A stretch of DNA of 27,287 nt, from the NCBI GenBank assembly GCA_913775215.1, contig CAJYKO010000490.1:1-27287 (forward strand), in the 5' to 3' direction. The DNA comes from an uncultured Devosia sp. Lineage in GTDB: Bacteria; Pseudomonadota; Alphaproteobacteria; Rhizobiales; Devosiaceae. Each line of letters begins with the position of its first letter. Position 1 is the first letter of the stretch. Shown one piece after another: positions 7,238-15,278 of this stretch. The translations under genes were made by a program, and so were the position numbers. The notes beneath the pieces are model-generated. The model saw nothing but the letters and a program-made list of their open reading frames with translations, made no database searches and had not been told where the DNA came from.

Positions 7238-9526
7238 ATGTCCAGAACAACCCATATCGCGCCCTATAAAGGCCCTGCCGGCGGGTGGGGCTCCGCTAAG
7301 TCCGTCGCCAAATATCTCGCGAGCGAAAGCCTGCTCCTTGATGGCCCCGGCATTCTTCTCAAGCAAAACAAGCCTGATGGCTTTGCCTGCGTCAGTTGCG
7401 CCTGGGCCAAGCCCCACCCCACCCATCCCGCCGAATTCTGCGAAAACGGCGTCAAGGCCACGGCGTGGGAACTGACCAAGAAGCGTGTCACGCCCAAATT
7501 CTTTGCCGAACACACTGTCAGCGAACTGCGGACTTGGTCGGACTATGCGCTTGAAGAAGTGGGACGACTGACGACCCCGCTGCGTTACGACGCCAGAACC
7601 GACAAGTTCGTTGCCGTCGATTGGTCGGAAGCCTTTGCTACCATTGGCCACGAACTCTCCGCCATTGCCGAGGTAGATCCCAAGCGCACGGTATTTTACG
7701 CTTCAGGCCGCGCCTCGCTCGAAACGAGCTACATGTATGCTCTCCTGGCCCGGCTCTATGGCAATAATAACCTGCCTGACAGTTCCAATATGTGCCACGA
7801 GTCGACCTCTGTCGGCCTCAAGGCCAGCATCGGCGTGCCTGTCGGCACTGTGGTCATCGAAGATTTTGATAAGGCCGATGCCCTGTTCTTCTTCGGCCAA
7901 AATGTCGGCTCCAACAGCCCGCGGATGCTGCATCAACTAAAGTCGGCGGTCGATCGCGGCGCCACTATCGTCGCCTTCAATCCCTTGCGCGAGCGTGGGC
8001 TCGAACGTTTCACCGATCCGCAAAATGCGGTGCAGATGGCAACGCTCAGCGAGACCAAGCTTGCACGGGAATATTTTCAGGTGCGTCCTGGCGGCGACAT
8101 TGCCGTCGTCGCCGGTATGAGCCGCTGGCTGATTGAACGCGATGCGGCCGCAACGTCAGCCGGCAAGCCCGCCATCCTCGATCACGCTTTCATCGCCGAA
8201 CACACTTCGGGCTTCGGTGCCTTTGCCGAATGGGTCATGAGCCTTTCGTGGTCGGATATAGAGCGCGAGTCCGGTCTGACGCAAAGGCAGATCGAAACCG
8301 CAGCCCGCATCTATGCCGAAGCCCCCGCCACCATGCTCGTCTACGGCATGGGCATCACCCAGCACAAACTCGGCGTTCAATCGGTGCAGATGCTCGTCAA
8401 TCTGGCGCTGCTGCGCGGCAATATCGGCAAACCGGGCGCCGGTCTCTGCCCCGTCCGTGGTCATTCCAACGTTCAAGGACAGCGCACCGTCGGCATTTCC
8501 GAAAAGCCCGAACTCGTTCCCATCGATCGCCTTGAAGAGCAATATGGCTTTACCGCTCCGCGCGAAAAGGGGCTATCCACCATCGACGCCTGCGAGGGCA
8601 TTATTGACGGCACCGTCGACGCCTTCATCGGGCTGGGCGGCAATTTCCTCCGCGCCGTTCCTGATCACGGTCAGATGGAAAAGGCTTGGACCAAGATGCG
8701 CCTCACGGTGCAGATCGCGACCAAGCTCAATCGCGGTCATCTCTTCAATGGCAAGACCGGCTTTCTGCTCCCCTGCCTCGGCCGCATCGAAAAAGACCGA
8801 CAGGCCAGTGGCGAACAGATCGTCACCGTCGAAGATTCCACATCCGTCATTCACCGCTCAAAAGCGCTGTCCAAACCCGCCAGCCCCGATCTTCTCTCCG
8901 AAGCCAAGATCGTTGCCGAAATCGCCAAGGCCACACTGCCCTATAATCCGAAAGTGCCGTGGGACACCTGGGTTGGCGATTATAGCAAGGTACGCGACGC
9001 CATCGAAGCGACCTATCCCGACCAGTTCAAGGATTTTAACCGACGTATCATGCAGCCCCAAGGCTTTCGTCGCCCCATCGCTGCCAGCCATCGCGAATGG
9101 AAGACGGAAAGCGGCAAGGCAAATTTTGTCGTGCCCAAGGCACTCCATGCGAGCTTCGACGATGGCGTAGACAAAAATATCCTGCGCCTCATTACCCTCC
9201 GCAGCAACGACCAGTTCAACACCACCGTTTACGGCTACGATGATCGCTTCCGCGGCATCCACGGCACCCGCGATGTTCTCCTGATCAACCAGGCGGACAT
9301 GGAGCGCTTTGGGATCAGCGAAGGCCAGATAGTGGGCCTAAAAACCGTGGCGGACGATGGTGTCGAACGCAGCCTTGGGGGTCTCCGCGCCACCGCCTAC
9401 AACATTCCGCCCGGAAGCGTCGGTGGCTACTATCCCGAATGCAATGTGCTGATCCCGATCTATCAGCACGCCGAGGAAAGCAAGGTCCCAGCCGCCAAAT
9501 CCGTCCCGGTCAGGCTCGTGCCATGA
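7238..9526 (+). CDS. FdhF/YdeP-family molybdopterin oxidoreductase
   Basis: This 762-residue protein is close in length and sequence to E. coli YdeP. It begins HIAPYKGPAGGWGSAKSV, followed by a three-cysteine block (Cys51, Cys54, Cys68; CVSCAW and FCENG) as in YdeP. SNMCHESTSVGL carries Cys186, the likely molybdenum ligand. Later blocks include YGMGITQHKLGVQSVQ, GNIGKPGAGLCPVRGHSN, LGGNFLRAVPDH and the C-terminal cofactor-binding RSNDQFNTTVYGYDDR. YdeP-type proteins are formate-dehydrogenase-like and tied to acid resistance in E. coli; their reaction is not settled. I chose ATG 7238: AGGAG lies 12 nt upstream and it gives the family N-terminus. ATG 7196 is an alternative. Its last codons overlap fdhD, showing coupled expression. 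No other dehydrogenase subunit is encoded nearby. Confidence 0.93.
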   Translation: MSRTTHIAPYKGPAGGWGSAKSVAKYLASESLLLDGPGILLKQNKPDGFACVSCAWAKPHPTHPAEFCENGVKATAWELTKKRVTPKFFAEHTVSELRTWSDYALEEVGRLTTPLRYDARTDKFVAVDWSEAFATIGHELSAIAEVDPKRTVFYASGRASLETSYMYALLARLYGNNNLPDSSNMCHESTSVGLKASIGVPVGTVVIEDFDKADALFFFGQNVGSNSPRMLHQLKSAVDRGATIVAFNPLRERGLERFTDPQNAVQMATLSETKLAREYFQVRPGGDIAVVAGMSRWLIERDAAATSAGKPAILDHAFIAEHTSGFGAFAEWVMSLSWSDIERESGLTQRQIETAARIYAEAPATMLVYGMGITQHKLGVQSVQMLVNLALLRGNIGKPGAGLCPVRGHSNVQGQRTVGISEKPELVPIDRLEEQYGFTAPREKGLSTIDACEGIIDGTVDAFIGLGGNFLRAVPDHGQMEKAWTKMRLTVQIATKLNRGHLFNGKTGFLLPCLGRIEKDRQASGEQIVTVEDSTSVIHRSKALSKPASPDLLSEAKIVAEIAKATLPYNPKVPWDTWVGDYSKVRDAIEATYPDQFKDFNRRIMQPQGFRRPIAASHREWKTESGKANFVVPKALHASFDDGVDKNILRLITLRSNDQFNTTVYGYDDRFRGIHGTRDVLLINQADMERFGISEGQIVGLKTVADDGVERSLGGLRATAYNIPPGSVGGYYPECNVLIPIYQHAEESKVPAAKSVPVRLVP

Positions 9527-10296
9527 GCTTTGCCACCCATTCCGCTTATGCCCCGCAAAGCTGGGGCCGCGGCCGCACCGAGCGTAATCTTGCCGAGGAA
9601 GTCGCTGTCGCCATCGTCGTCAATGGCAGCACGCTCGCCGTCATGATGGCCACCCCCGCCGATCTCGAGGCCTTTGGCATCGGCTTTGCACTCACCGAGT
9701 GCATTATCGAAGCCGCGACTGAAATCGAGCGTATCGAAGTGCTCGACCATGATCTCGGCATCGAGGTGCGGCTCTGGATCGGCATGGATAAGGCTCACGC
9801 CCTCGCCAAACGCCGCCGCCAGCAGGCTGGTCCGACCGGTTGTGGCCTCTGCGGCATCGAAAGCCTTGAAGCGGCCATGCGCGACATTGCCCCCGTCACG
9901 ACGTGCCTCGATCTCTCGACCGAAGACATCACCGCCGCCGCTGCCAGCCTCCGCCCCGCCCAAGGCCTCAATGCCGCAACCCACGCCGTCCATGCCGCCG
10001 CGCTCTGGCACCGTGAAAACGGCCTTCTCGCCATCTGCGAAGATGTCGGCCGCCACAACGCCCTCGACAAACTCGCCGGCCGCGCTGCCCAGATGAACCT
10101 GCCCGCCCGAGAATGCGCCGTGCTGCTAACGAGCCGCGTCTCGATCGAACTGATCCAGAAAACAGCGCGCCTTGGTGCACCGACACTGATCGCCATTTCG
10201 GCACCGACCCGCCTTGCCGTCGACGCCGCCCAGAGAGCCGGCATCACCCTGATCGGTGTTGCCCGCGAAGACGGTTTTGAAATCTACGGGGCTTAA
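9523..10296 (+). CDS. fdhD: FdhD sulfurtransferase for the molybdenum cofactor
   Basis: The 257-residue product matches FdhD, which takes sulfur from cysteine desulfurase and hands it to the bis-MGD cofactor so that formate-dehydrogenase-like enzymes become active. The sulfur-carrying CxxC is at Cys107 and Cys110 in GPTGCGLCGIESLEAA. Other family blocks are EVAVAIVVNG, TPADLEAFGIGFALTE, THAVHAAALW, ICEDVGRHNALDKLAG, LLTSRVSIELIQKTA and APTRLAVDAAQRAGITLIG. The start is ATG 9523, sharing ATGA with the stop of the preceding oxidoreductase, so the two are translationally coupled and FdhD probably serves that enzyme. The open frame upstream of 9523 lies inside the oxidoreductase gene and is discounted. 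Confidence 0.96.
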   Translation: MSFATHSAYAPQSWGRGRTERNLAEEVAVAIVVNGSTLAVMMATPADLEAFGIGFALTECIIEAATEIERIEVLDHDLGIEVRLWIGMDKAHALAKRRRQQAGPTGCGLCGIESLEAAMRDIAPVTTCLDLSTEDITAAAASLRPAQGLNAATHAVHAAALWHRENGLLAICEDVGRHNALDKLAGRAAQMNLPARECAVLLTSRVSIELIQKTARLGAPTLIAISAPTRLAVDAAQRAGITLIGVAREDGFEIYGA

Positions 10297-10298
10297 AA

Positions 10299-10369
10299 GC
10301 AAAGGGTGGCACGGTAGACCCGCACCACCCTTTGCCGGGCTCTTTCCAAGGAGGACAAAGAAAGAGCCC
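10299..10369. terminator. Tandem hairpins between convergent fdhD and frcA
   Basis: Two perfect inverted repeats lie back to back. The first has 11-bp arms GCAAAGGGTGG (10299-10309) and CCACCCTTTGC (10325-10335). The second has 10-bp arms GGGCTCTTTC (10337-10346) and GAAAGAGCCC (10360-10369). They fill the gap between the fdhD stop (10296) and the frcA stop (10389), as expected for bidirectional termination, although neither is followed by a clear T-run. Confidence 0.7.
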
Positions 10370-10388
10370 AACCGCAACGGTCAAACTT

Positions 10389-11168
10389 TTAGTGCCGCAC
10401 CAGCTCCGCCCCCGGCGCCGCCTTGGCCCCGGTCATGAAGGCCACCGCGTCGGACATCGTATAGTCCTTGGGATCGATCAGGCACAGCCGCCGTCCAAGC
10501 CTATGGACATGGATACGATCTGCCACCTCGAACACATGCGGCATGTTGTGCGAGATCAGGATGATCGGAATGCCCCGCGCCCGCACGTCATGGATCAGAT
10601 CGAGTACACGCCTCGACTCCTTTACCCCCAATGCCGCCGTCGGCTCATCAAGAATGATGACTTTCGATCCAAAGGCCGCCGCCCGCGCCACTGCCACGCC
10701 CTGCCGCTGACCACCCGAAAGCGTCTCCACCGCCTGGTTGATATTCTGGATCGTCATCAGGCCAAGATCGGACAGCTTCTGCCGCGCTATCCGCTCCATT
10801 TCCGGCCGGTCGAGCTGTCGCAAGACACTGCCCATGAAGCCGGGCTTCCGCAGCTCGCGCCCCATGAACATATTGTCCGCGATCGAGAGCGCCGGAGACA
10901 TGGCAAGGGTCTGATAAACCGTCTCCACCCCTGCATGCCGGGCAGCGATCGGCGAGGGGAAACTGACCTTCTTGCCTTCGAGGAAAATGTCGCCACTATC
11001 GGCCTGGATAGCGCCCGAAAGCGCCTTGATCAGCGACGACTTGCCCGCGCCATTGTCCCCGATCACCGCCAGGATTTCACCCGGCATCAGATCGAAGTCG
11101 CAATTGTCGAGCGCCGTCACCTTGCCATAGCGCTTGTTGAGGCCGCGCGCATAAAGAACCGGTTCCAT
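10389..11168 (-). CDS. frcA: Sugar ABC transporter ATP-binding protein, FrcA-like
   Basis: This 259-residue ATPase powers sugar uptake with the permease encoded upstream. Walker A is GDNGAGKS (37-44), the signature is LSGGQ (150-154), Walker B is VIILDEP (170-176) and the switch His is His207 (LISHNM). It carries only one ATPase domain, unlike the double-domain RbsA and XylG proteins, which fits FrcA. Start ATG 11168 shares ATGA with the stop of the permease gene. An upstream in-frame ATG would lie inside the permease gene and adds 26 residues unlike the family. This is the last gene of the minus-strand transporter operon and is followed by hairpins at 10299-10369. Confidence 0.92.
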   Translation of the reverse strand: MEPVLYARGLNKRYGKVTALDNCDFDLMPGEILAVIGDNGAGKSSLIKALSGAIQADSGDIFLEGKKVSFPSPIAARHAGVETVYQTLAMSPALSIADNMFMGRELRKPGFMGSVLRQLDRPEMERIARQKLSDLGLMTIQNINQAVETLSGGQRQGVAVARAAAFGSKVIILDEPTAALGVKESRRVLDLIHDVRARGIPIILISHNMPHVFEVADRIHVHRLGRRLCLIDPKDYTMSDAVAFMTGAKAAPGAELVRH

Positions 11169-12226
11169 CACGCAGACACCTTTCTGATCCACTGATCCAC
11201 CGCCACGGCGGCAATGATGAGAACGCCGATGAGGAGATAGGTCCACTGCGCATCGGCCCCGAGGAGCCGCAGCCCGAGCGAAAACACACCCACGATCAGC
11301 GCGCCGAACAGCATGCCCATGATCGAGCCGCGTCCGCCAAAAAGCGAAATGCCGCCGATCACAACAGCCGTGATGGATTCGATATTGGCCGTCTGCCCCG
11401 ATGTCGGCGAAACCGACCCGATGCGCCCGATCAGCACCCAGCCGGCAAAGGCGCAGATCAGCCCCGAAAGCATGTAGACCGAGATCAGCACGGCCCGCGT
11501 GTTGACGCCCGCAAGCTTGGCCGCCTCGGCATCATCACCCACCGCATAGACATGCCGCCCCCAGGCCGTGTGCCGCAGCACATAGGCGAGCACCAGCACG
11601 ATGGCGATGAAGGCGATGACGCCGTAGGTGAACACCGCCCCGGCCACCGAAAACGACTGCCCGAAAAATTGCAGGATCGGCGCCTGCGTCTCGATCTCCT
11701 GGGCCCGGATCGTCTCATTGCCGGAATAAAGGAAGTTGGTGGCAAGCGCGATCTGCCAGACGCCCAGCGTCACGATAAAAGGCGGCAGTTTGACTCGCGC
11801 GATCAGCCAGCCGTTGATGAAGCCGATAAAGGTGCCAAGCACCAGCCCGCAGCCAATCGCCACGGCCGGCGGCATGCCGAGCTTGAAGGTAAACTGCCCC
11901 ATCACGACTGAACTCAGAACCATGATAGCGCCGACCGAGAGATCGATACCGGCCGTCAGGATGACCAGCGATTGCGCAGCCCCGACGATACCGACGATCG
12001 CCACCTGCTGCAGGATCAGCGTCAGCGCAAAGGACGAGAAGAATTTGCCGCCTAAAAGCGCGCCAAAGACGATGATCGAAAGAACCAGCACGATCAGCGG
12101 CACGAGCGCGGGATTGCTATGCAGCGCATGCTGCAGCCGCGACAAGAGCGTCACCGGCTGGTCAAAGCTCGCCACCGTCTCGGTGCGGCGCGCGAGGCCG
12201 GCATCGGCCTCGATATGATTGGTCAT
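11168..12226 (-). CDS. frcC: Sugar ABC transporter permease, FrcC-like
   Basis: This 352-residue polytopic membrane protein belongs to the BPD_transp_2 permeases of ribose- and fructose-type importers. After an N-terminal hydrophilic arm (about 45 residues) come roughly eight to ten hydrophobic helices. The typical blocks are SLVILTAGIDLSVGAIMVLSS, FINGWLIARVKLPPFIVTLG, HTAWGRHVYAVGDDAEAAKL and GINTRA-like VNTRAVLISVYMLSGL, then IGGISLFGGRGSIMG. ATG 12226 is chosen because GGAGGAGG lies 6 nt upstream; a farther in-frame ATG at 12247 has no such site. It is coupled to frcA through ATGA and follows the binding-protein gene by 74 bp. Confidence 0.92.
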   Translation of the reverse strand: MTNHIEADAGLARRTETVASFDQPVTLLSRLQHALHSNPALVPLIVLVLSIIVFGALLGGKFFSSFALTLILQQVAIVGIVGAAQSLVILTAGIDLSVGAIMVLSSVVMGQFTFKLGMPPAVAIGCGLVLGTFIGFINGWLIARVKLPPFIVTLGVWQIALATNFLYSGNETIRAQEIETQAPILQFFGQSFSVAGAVFTYGVIAFIAIVLVLAYVLRHTAWGRHVYAVGDDAEAAKLAGVNTRAVLISVYMLSGLICAFAGWVLIGRIGSVSPTSGQTANIESITAVVIGGISLFGGRGSIMGMLFGALIVGVFSLGLRLLGADAQWTYLLIGVLIIAAVAVDQWIRKVSA

Positions 12227-12300
12227 TGGGTCCTCCTCCCTGTCCAATAAAGCCGGGGCAGCCTTGCGCCGCCCCGGCTCGCTAGTCTGTCACTGAGCCA

Positions 12301-13317
12301 TCAGCCCCAGCAGAGCTTGGCGCCTTCGGTCGTATCGATGCTGTCGACCCCGGCCACCGGCTGGTCGGTGACAAGCTTGACGCCGGTATCGAAGAAGTCC
12401 TTGCCTTCGGTCGGGGTGGGCTTGGCGCCGCTATCGGCCCAAGCCTTGATCGCCTCGACGCCGAGCGCTGCCATCTGTAGCGGATATTGCTGCGAGGTCG
12501 CGCCAATCACGCCATCCTTGACGTTGGCAACGCCCGGGCAACCGCCGTCGACGGAAACGATGGTCACATCCTTTTCGCGCCCGATCGACTTCAGCGCTTC
12601 ATAGGCGCCAGCCGCGGAAGGCTCGTTGATCGTATAGACGACATTGATCATCGGATCCTTGGCGAGGAGGTTTTCCATTGCCTTGCGGCCGCCTTCCTCG
12701 TTGCCCGACGTCACGTCATGGCCGACGATGCGCGGATCGCTTTCATCGCCCCACTTGTTCGGATCACCCACATCGATGCCGAAGCCGGTGAGGAATCCCT
12801 GATCGCGCAGCACGTCGACGCTGGGCTGGCTGACGGCCAGATCGAGCATGGCGATCTTGGCGTTGGCCGTTTCCGCACCAAGCTTGCCAGCCGCCCATTT
12901 GCCGATCAGTTCACCGGCAAGGAAATTGTCCGTCGCAAAGGTCGCGTCGGCCGAGTCGATGGGGTTGAGCGGGGTATCGAGTGCAATCACCAGAAGCCCG
13001 GCATCACGCGCCTTCTGCACCGACTGCACGATCGCCGAGGTATCCGACGCAGCAATCAGAATCCCCTTGGCGCCATCGGCGATGCAGGTTTCGATGGCAG
13101 CAACCTGGGTTTCGTGGTCGCCATCGATCTTGCCGGCAAAGGCCTTGAGCGTCACGCCCAGTTCCTGGGCCTTGGCTTCGGCGCCTTCCTTCATCTTGAC
13201 GAAGAACGGATTGGTGTCGGTCTTGGTGATGAGGCACGCGCTCACCGCGTCCTGTGCCATGGCAGCCGAAGACATCACGGCAAGGCTCAGCGCCGTGCCA
13301 ATAAGCAGCTTCTTCAC
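12301..13317 (-). CDS. frcB: Periplasmic sugar-binding protein, FrcB-like (fructose)
   Basis: The 338-residue product is a periplasmic-binding protein of the ribose/galactose fold that captures sugar for FrcC and FrcA. The signal peptide is KKLLIGTALSLAVMSSAAMA, cut before QDA. The mature start VSACLITKTDTNPFFVKMK, the blocks IDGDHETQVAAIETCIADGA, IAASDTSAIVQ and VIALDTPL, and the end GCPGVANVKDGVIGATSQQ with a final CWG all resemble Sinorhizobium FrcB as I recall it. I chose the GTG at 13317: the coding strand has GGGAGAG 7 nt upstream and the signal peptide then starts correctly; ATG 13341 would put eight extra residues in front. Fructose is the likely main ligand, with mannose or ribose possible. 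The gene is divergent from a ROK regulator. Confidence 0.92.
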   Translation of the reverse strand: MKKLLIGTALSLAVMSSAAMAQDAVSACLITKTDTNPFFVKMKEGAEAKAQELGVTLKAFAGKIDGDHETQVAAIETCIADGAKGILIAASDTSAIVQSVQKARDAGLLVIALDTPLNPIDSADATFATDNFLAGELIGKWAAGKLGAETANAKIAMLDLAVSQPSVDVLRDQGFLTGFGIDVGDPNKWGDESDPRIVGHDVTSGNEEGGRKAMENLLAKDPMINVVYTINEPSAAGAYEALKSIGREKDVTIVSVDGGCPGVANVKDGVIGATSQQYPLQMAALGVEAIKAWADSGAKPTPTEGKDFFDTGVKLVTDQPVAGVDSIDTTEGAKLCWG

Positions 13318-13405
13318 TTTGTGTCTCTCCCTGGTCACCAACCTTGCCCAAGCGGCTCCTCCACTGGCTGAAGGCTGGTTTCATGCGTTTTGACCTCCTC
13401 ATGGT

Positions 13406-13449
13406 GGCGCGTCCAAATCGGCGCGTCAATATATAAATCTCATTTATTT
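13406..13449. promoter_or_regulatory. Candidate ROK-regulator operator and divergent frc promoter region
   Basis: Between frcB and the divergent ROK gene lies an AT-rich palindrome: ATATAAAT (13431-13438), CTC, ATTTATTT (13442-13449), matching in 7 of 8 arm positions. AT-rich palindromes of this form resemble sites of NagC/Mlc-type ROK repressors. On the minus strand TTGACG (13429-13424) could be the frcB -35. The sequence GGCGCGTC is also repeated directly at 13406-13413 and 13420-13427. The motifs are visible; binding is inferred. Confidence 0.45.
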
Positions 13450-13506
13450 ATTTATTCGGCTGATGCTATCTTCCGCTTGGCAAAACCTCCAACTATGGTG
13501 CCGGCC

Positions 13507-14700
13507 ATGACGACGGCAAACATCAGAAGCGTAAGCAGCGGGGTCAATCAGAGCGGTGTTCGGGACCACAACGAACGGCTGCTGCTGACCCTGTTGCAAC
13601 GCCATGGCGCGCTTGCCGGCAGCGATCTCGCACGCCTTGCAAACCTCTCGCCGCAAACGGTTTCCATCATTCTGCGCGAAATGGAGTCCGAAGGGCTCCT
13701 CGCGCGCGGTGCCCCGGTCAAGGGCAAGGTCGGCAAGCCGTCCGTGCCCATGTCGCTGGCCGAGGGCGGCGTCTTGTCCTTGGGCTGTAAAGTCGGCCGC
13801 CGCAGTGCCGTCCTGCTGCTTGCCGACTTCCGCGGCACCGTCCGCCAGCAGCTCCAGATCACCTATGCCTATCCGCTCCCCGAGCGCATCTTTGCTTTCC
13901 TCCGCGAGGGGCTCGCCGAAATTCTCGCCTCCTGCTCAGCCAGCGAGCGCAAGCGCATTTGCGGCATCGGCATCGGCGTTCCCTTCGAACTCTGGAAGTG
14001 GAACGAACTGGTTGGCGCCCCGGCCGAAGAATTCTCGCTCTGGAAAGACGTCGATTTTGCCGCCGAGCTCGCAAAATTCACCGATCTGCCGGTGAGCCTC
14101 GTCAATGACGCCACCGCCGGTTGCCAGGCCGAGCATGTCTATGGCCGCGGCAAGGAATTTCGCGATTACGCCTATTTCTTCGTCGGCGCCTTCATTGGTG
14201 GCGGCATCGTCCTCAACAACACAGTCTATCAGGGCCACCATGGCAATGCCGGCGCTCTTGGCTCGCTGCGCAGTTTCGGCCCGCAGGGCGAAAGCCAGCA
14301 ATTGATCGATGTTGCCTCGATCCACCTCCTCGAAACACGCCTCGTAGAAAATGGCCAAGACGCAGCCGGCCTTTGGACCCTGCCCCAGGACTGGAGCCGC
14401 TATTCCCGCTTCGTCGAGCCCTGGATTGGCCGCACTGCCCAGGAGCTTGCCCGCGCCAGCCTCTCGGTCTGTGCGGTCATCGATTTCGAGGCCATTTTGA
14501 TCGATGGCGCCTTCCCCGATCCGGTCAAGCACGAGCTCGTCGAGCGCACCCGCAGATACCTGCTAAACCAGGATATGCGCGGCCTCATCACGCCCCGCAT
14601 CGAGGCCGGCACTGTGGGCTTCAATGCCCGCGCGATTGGTGCTGCCACAACCCCGCTCTTTGATCGCTATTTCATGAACGGCAGCATTCGGGTGCAGTAA
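13507..14700 (+). CDS. ROK-family transcriptional regulator, probable regulator of the frc operon (FrcR-like)
   Basis: This 397-residue protein combines an N-terminal winged helix-turn-helix with a ROK sugar-kinase-like domain. The DNA-binding part covers about residues 15-75 (NERLLLTLLQRHGALAG, DLARLANLSPQTVSIILREME, GKVGKPSVPMSL). The ROK part begins LSLGCKVGRRSAVLLLADFRG, so the kinase DxGGT phosphate motif is not kept, and it lacks the CGCGxxGC zinc motif. It is therefore a regulator rather than a kinase. VNDATAGCQAEHVYGRG and FFVGAFIGGGIVLNN are typical. Its divergence from frcB mirrors the frcR-frcBCA arrangement of Sinorhizobium. Start: ATG 13507 is preferred because homologues start near this point, ATG 13495 is possible, and neither has a clear Shine-Dalgarno sequence. 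Confidence 0.88.
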   Translation: MTTANIRSVSSGVNQSGVRDHNERLLLTLLQRHGALAGSDLARLANLSPQTVSIILREMESEGLLARGAPVKGKVGKPSVPMSLAEGGVLSLGCKVGRRSAVLLLADFRGTVRQQLQITYAYPLPERIFAFLREGLAEILASCSASERKRICGIGIGVPFELWKWNELVGAPAEEFSLWKDVDFAAELAKFTDLPVSLVNDATAGCQAEHVYGRGKEFRDYAYFFVGAFIGGGIVLNNTVYQGHHGNAGALGSLRSFGPQGESQQLIDVASIHLLETRLVENGQDAAGLWTLPQDWSRYSRFVEPWIGRTAQELARASLSVCAVIDFEAILIDGAFPDPVKHELVERTRRYLLNQDMRGLITPRIEAGTVGFNARAIGAATTPLFDRYFMNGSIRVQ

Positions 14701-14759
14701 GCTGCCATCCGGCCCTTGCTCCCACCTCAAAGCCATCGCTCTATGGACGCACGAAAATC

Positions 14760-15173
14760 ATGTCGAGCTGCCTCGTGTCCCTTCCCACCGCAGATCGCGT
14801 CCGCCTCCCCTTCATAACCCAGCGTCCAAGTGACGGCGGCTGTGGTCTCTACGTTCTTCAGATGCTGACGGGAAAGCCGTTCGATGAACTCGTCGCTATG
14901 GTAGATTGGCGCGACAAGGCGTCTTTTCACATGGCCTGGCCCGAAATGACCAAGGCACTGACCGATCTCGATGTGACCCATAACGGCCCTCATACGGTTA
15001 ACACCTGGGACAAGGTGAAGGGCCTCGCAATCGTCCACGTCGCCGACGACCATTTCATGCTCTACGACGCCGACAATCAGGTGTTTTACGATCCCTGGGA
15101 ATGGACCGGGCCCTCGACCCAATCCAATCGTCTGCCCTTTAGTTACGTGCGGGTCGACGCCCTGAACGCTTGA
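14760..15173 (+). CDS. Small papain-fold protein resembling C39-type cysteine peptidases
   Basis: I do not recognise a named family for this 137-residue protein. It has the outline of a C39-like papain fold. Near the start, RLPFITQRPSDGGCGLYVLQ places Cys28 followed by an alpha helix and MLTGKPFDELVAMV, as in peptidases where a Q...CG pair forms the oxyanion hole and nucleophile. Towards the end, VHVADDHFMLYDADNQVFYDPW resembles the catalytic His strand and the DP turn of that fold. It has no signal peptide and no transporter or membrane domain, so it is probably cytosolic. No clear Shine-Dalgarno sequence precedes ATG 14760. It stands 59 bp after the ROK gene and 105 bp before the GH43 gene. 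Activity is unproven. Confidence 0.6.
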   Translation: MSSCLVSLPTADRVRLPFITQRPSDGGCGLYVLQMLTGKPFDELVAMVDWRDKASFHMAWPEMTKALTDLDVTHNGPHTVNTWDKVKGLAIVHVADDHFMLYDADNQVFYDPWEWTGPSTQSNRLPFSYVRVDALNA

Positions 15174-15278
15174 AAGAATCCGATTGCCTGATCCATATCA
15201 CCCGTTACGATAGGAAAAGCCGCTGGAGGAGCGGTTGCTGCCGGCCCTGCCCTGGGCACGGCCAATACGGGCAGATCA

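Noticed and set aside
8313..9170. A 285-codon open frame inside the oxidoreductase gene, same strand
   Set aside because: Low-complexity Ser/Pro/Ala/Arg-rich translation typical of an out-of-phase GC-rich frame; the overlapping frame carries the YdeP family blocks.
12487..13371. A 294-codon plus-strand open frame opposite frcB
   Set aside because: Antisense shadow of a well-supported binding-protein gene; no motifs and no ribosome site that fits.
13507..14700. ROK-family sugar kinase (the missing fructokinase)
   Set aside because: It has an N-terminal helix-turn-helix and has lost the DxGGT phosphate motif and the CGCGxxGC zinc motif, so it is a regulator.
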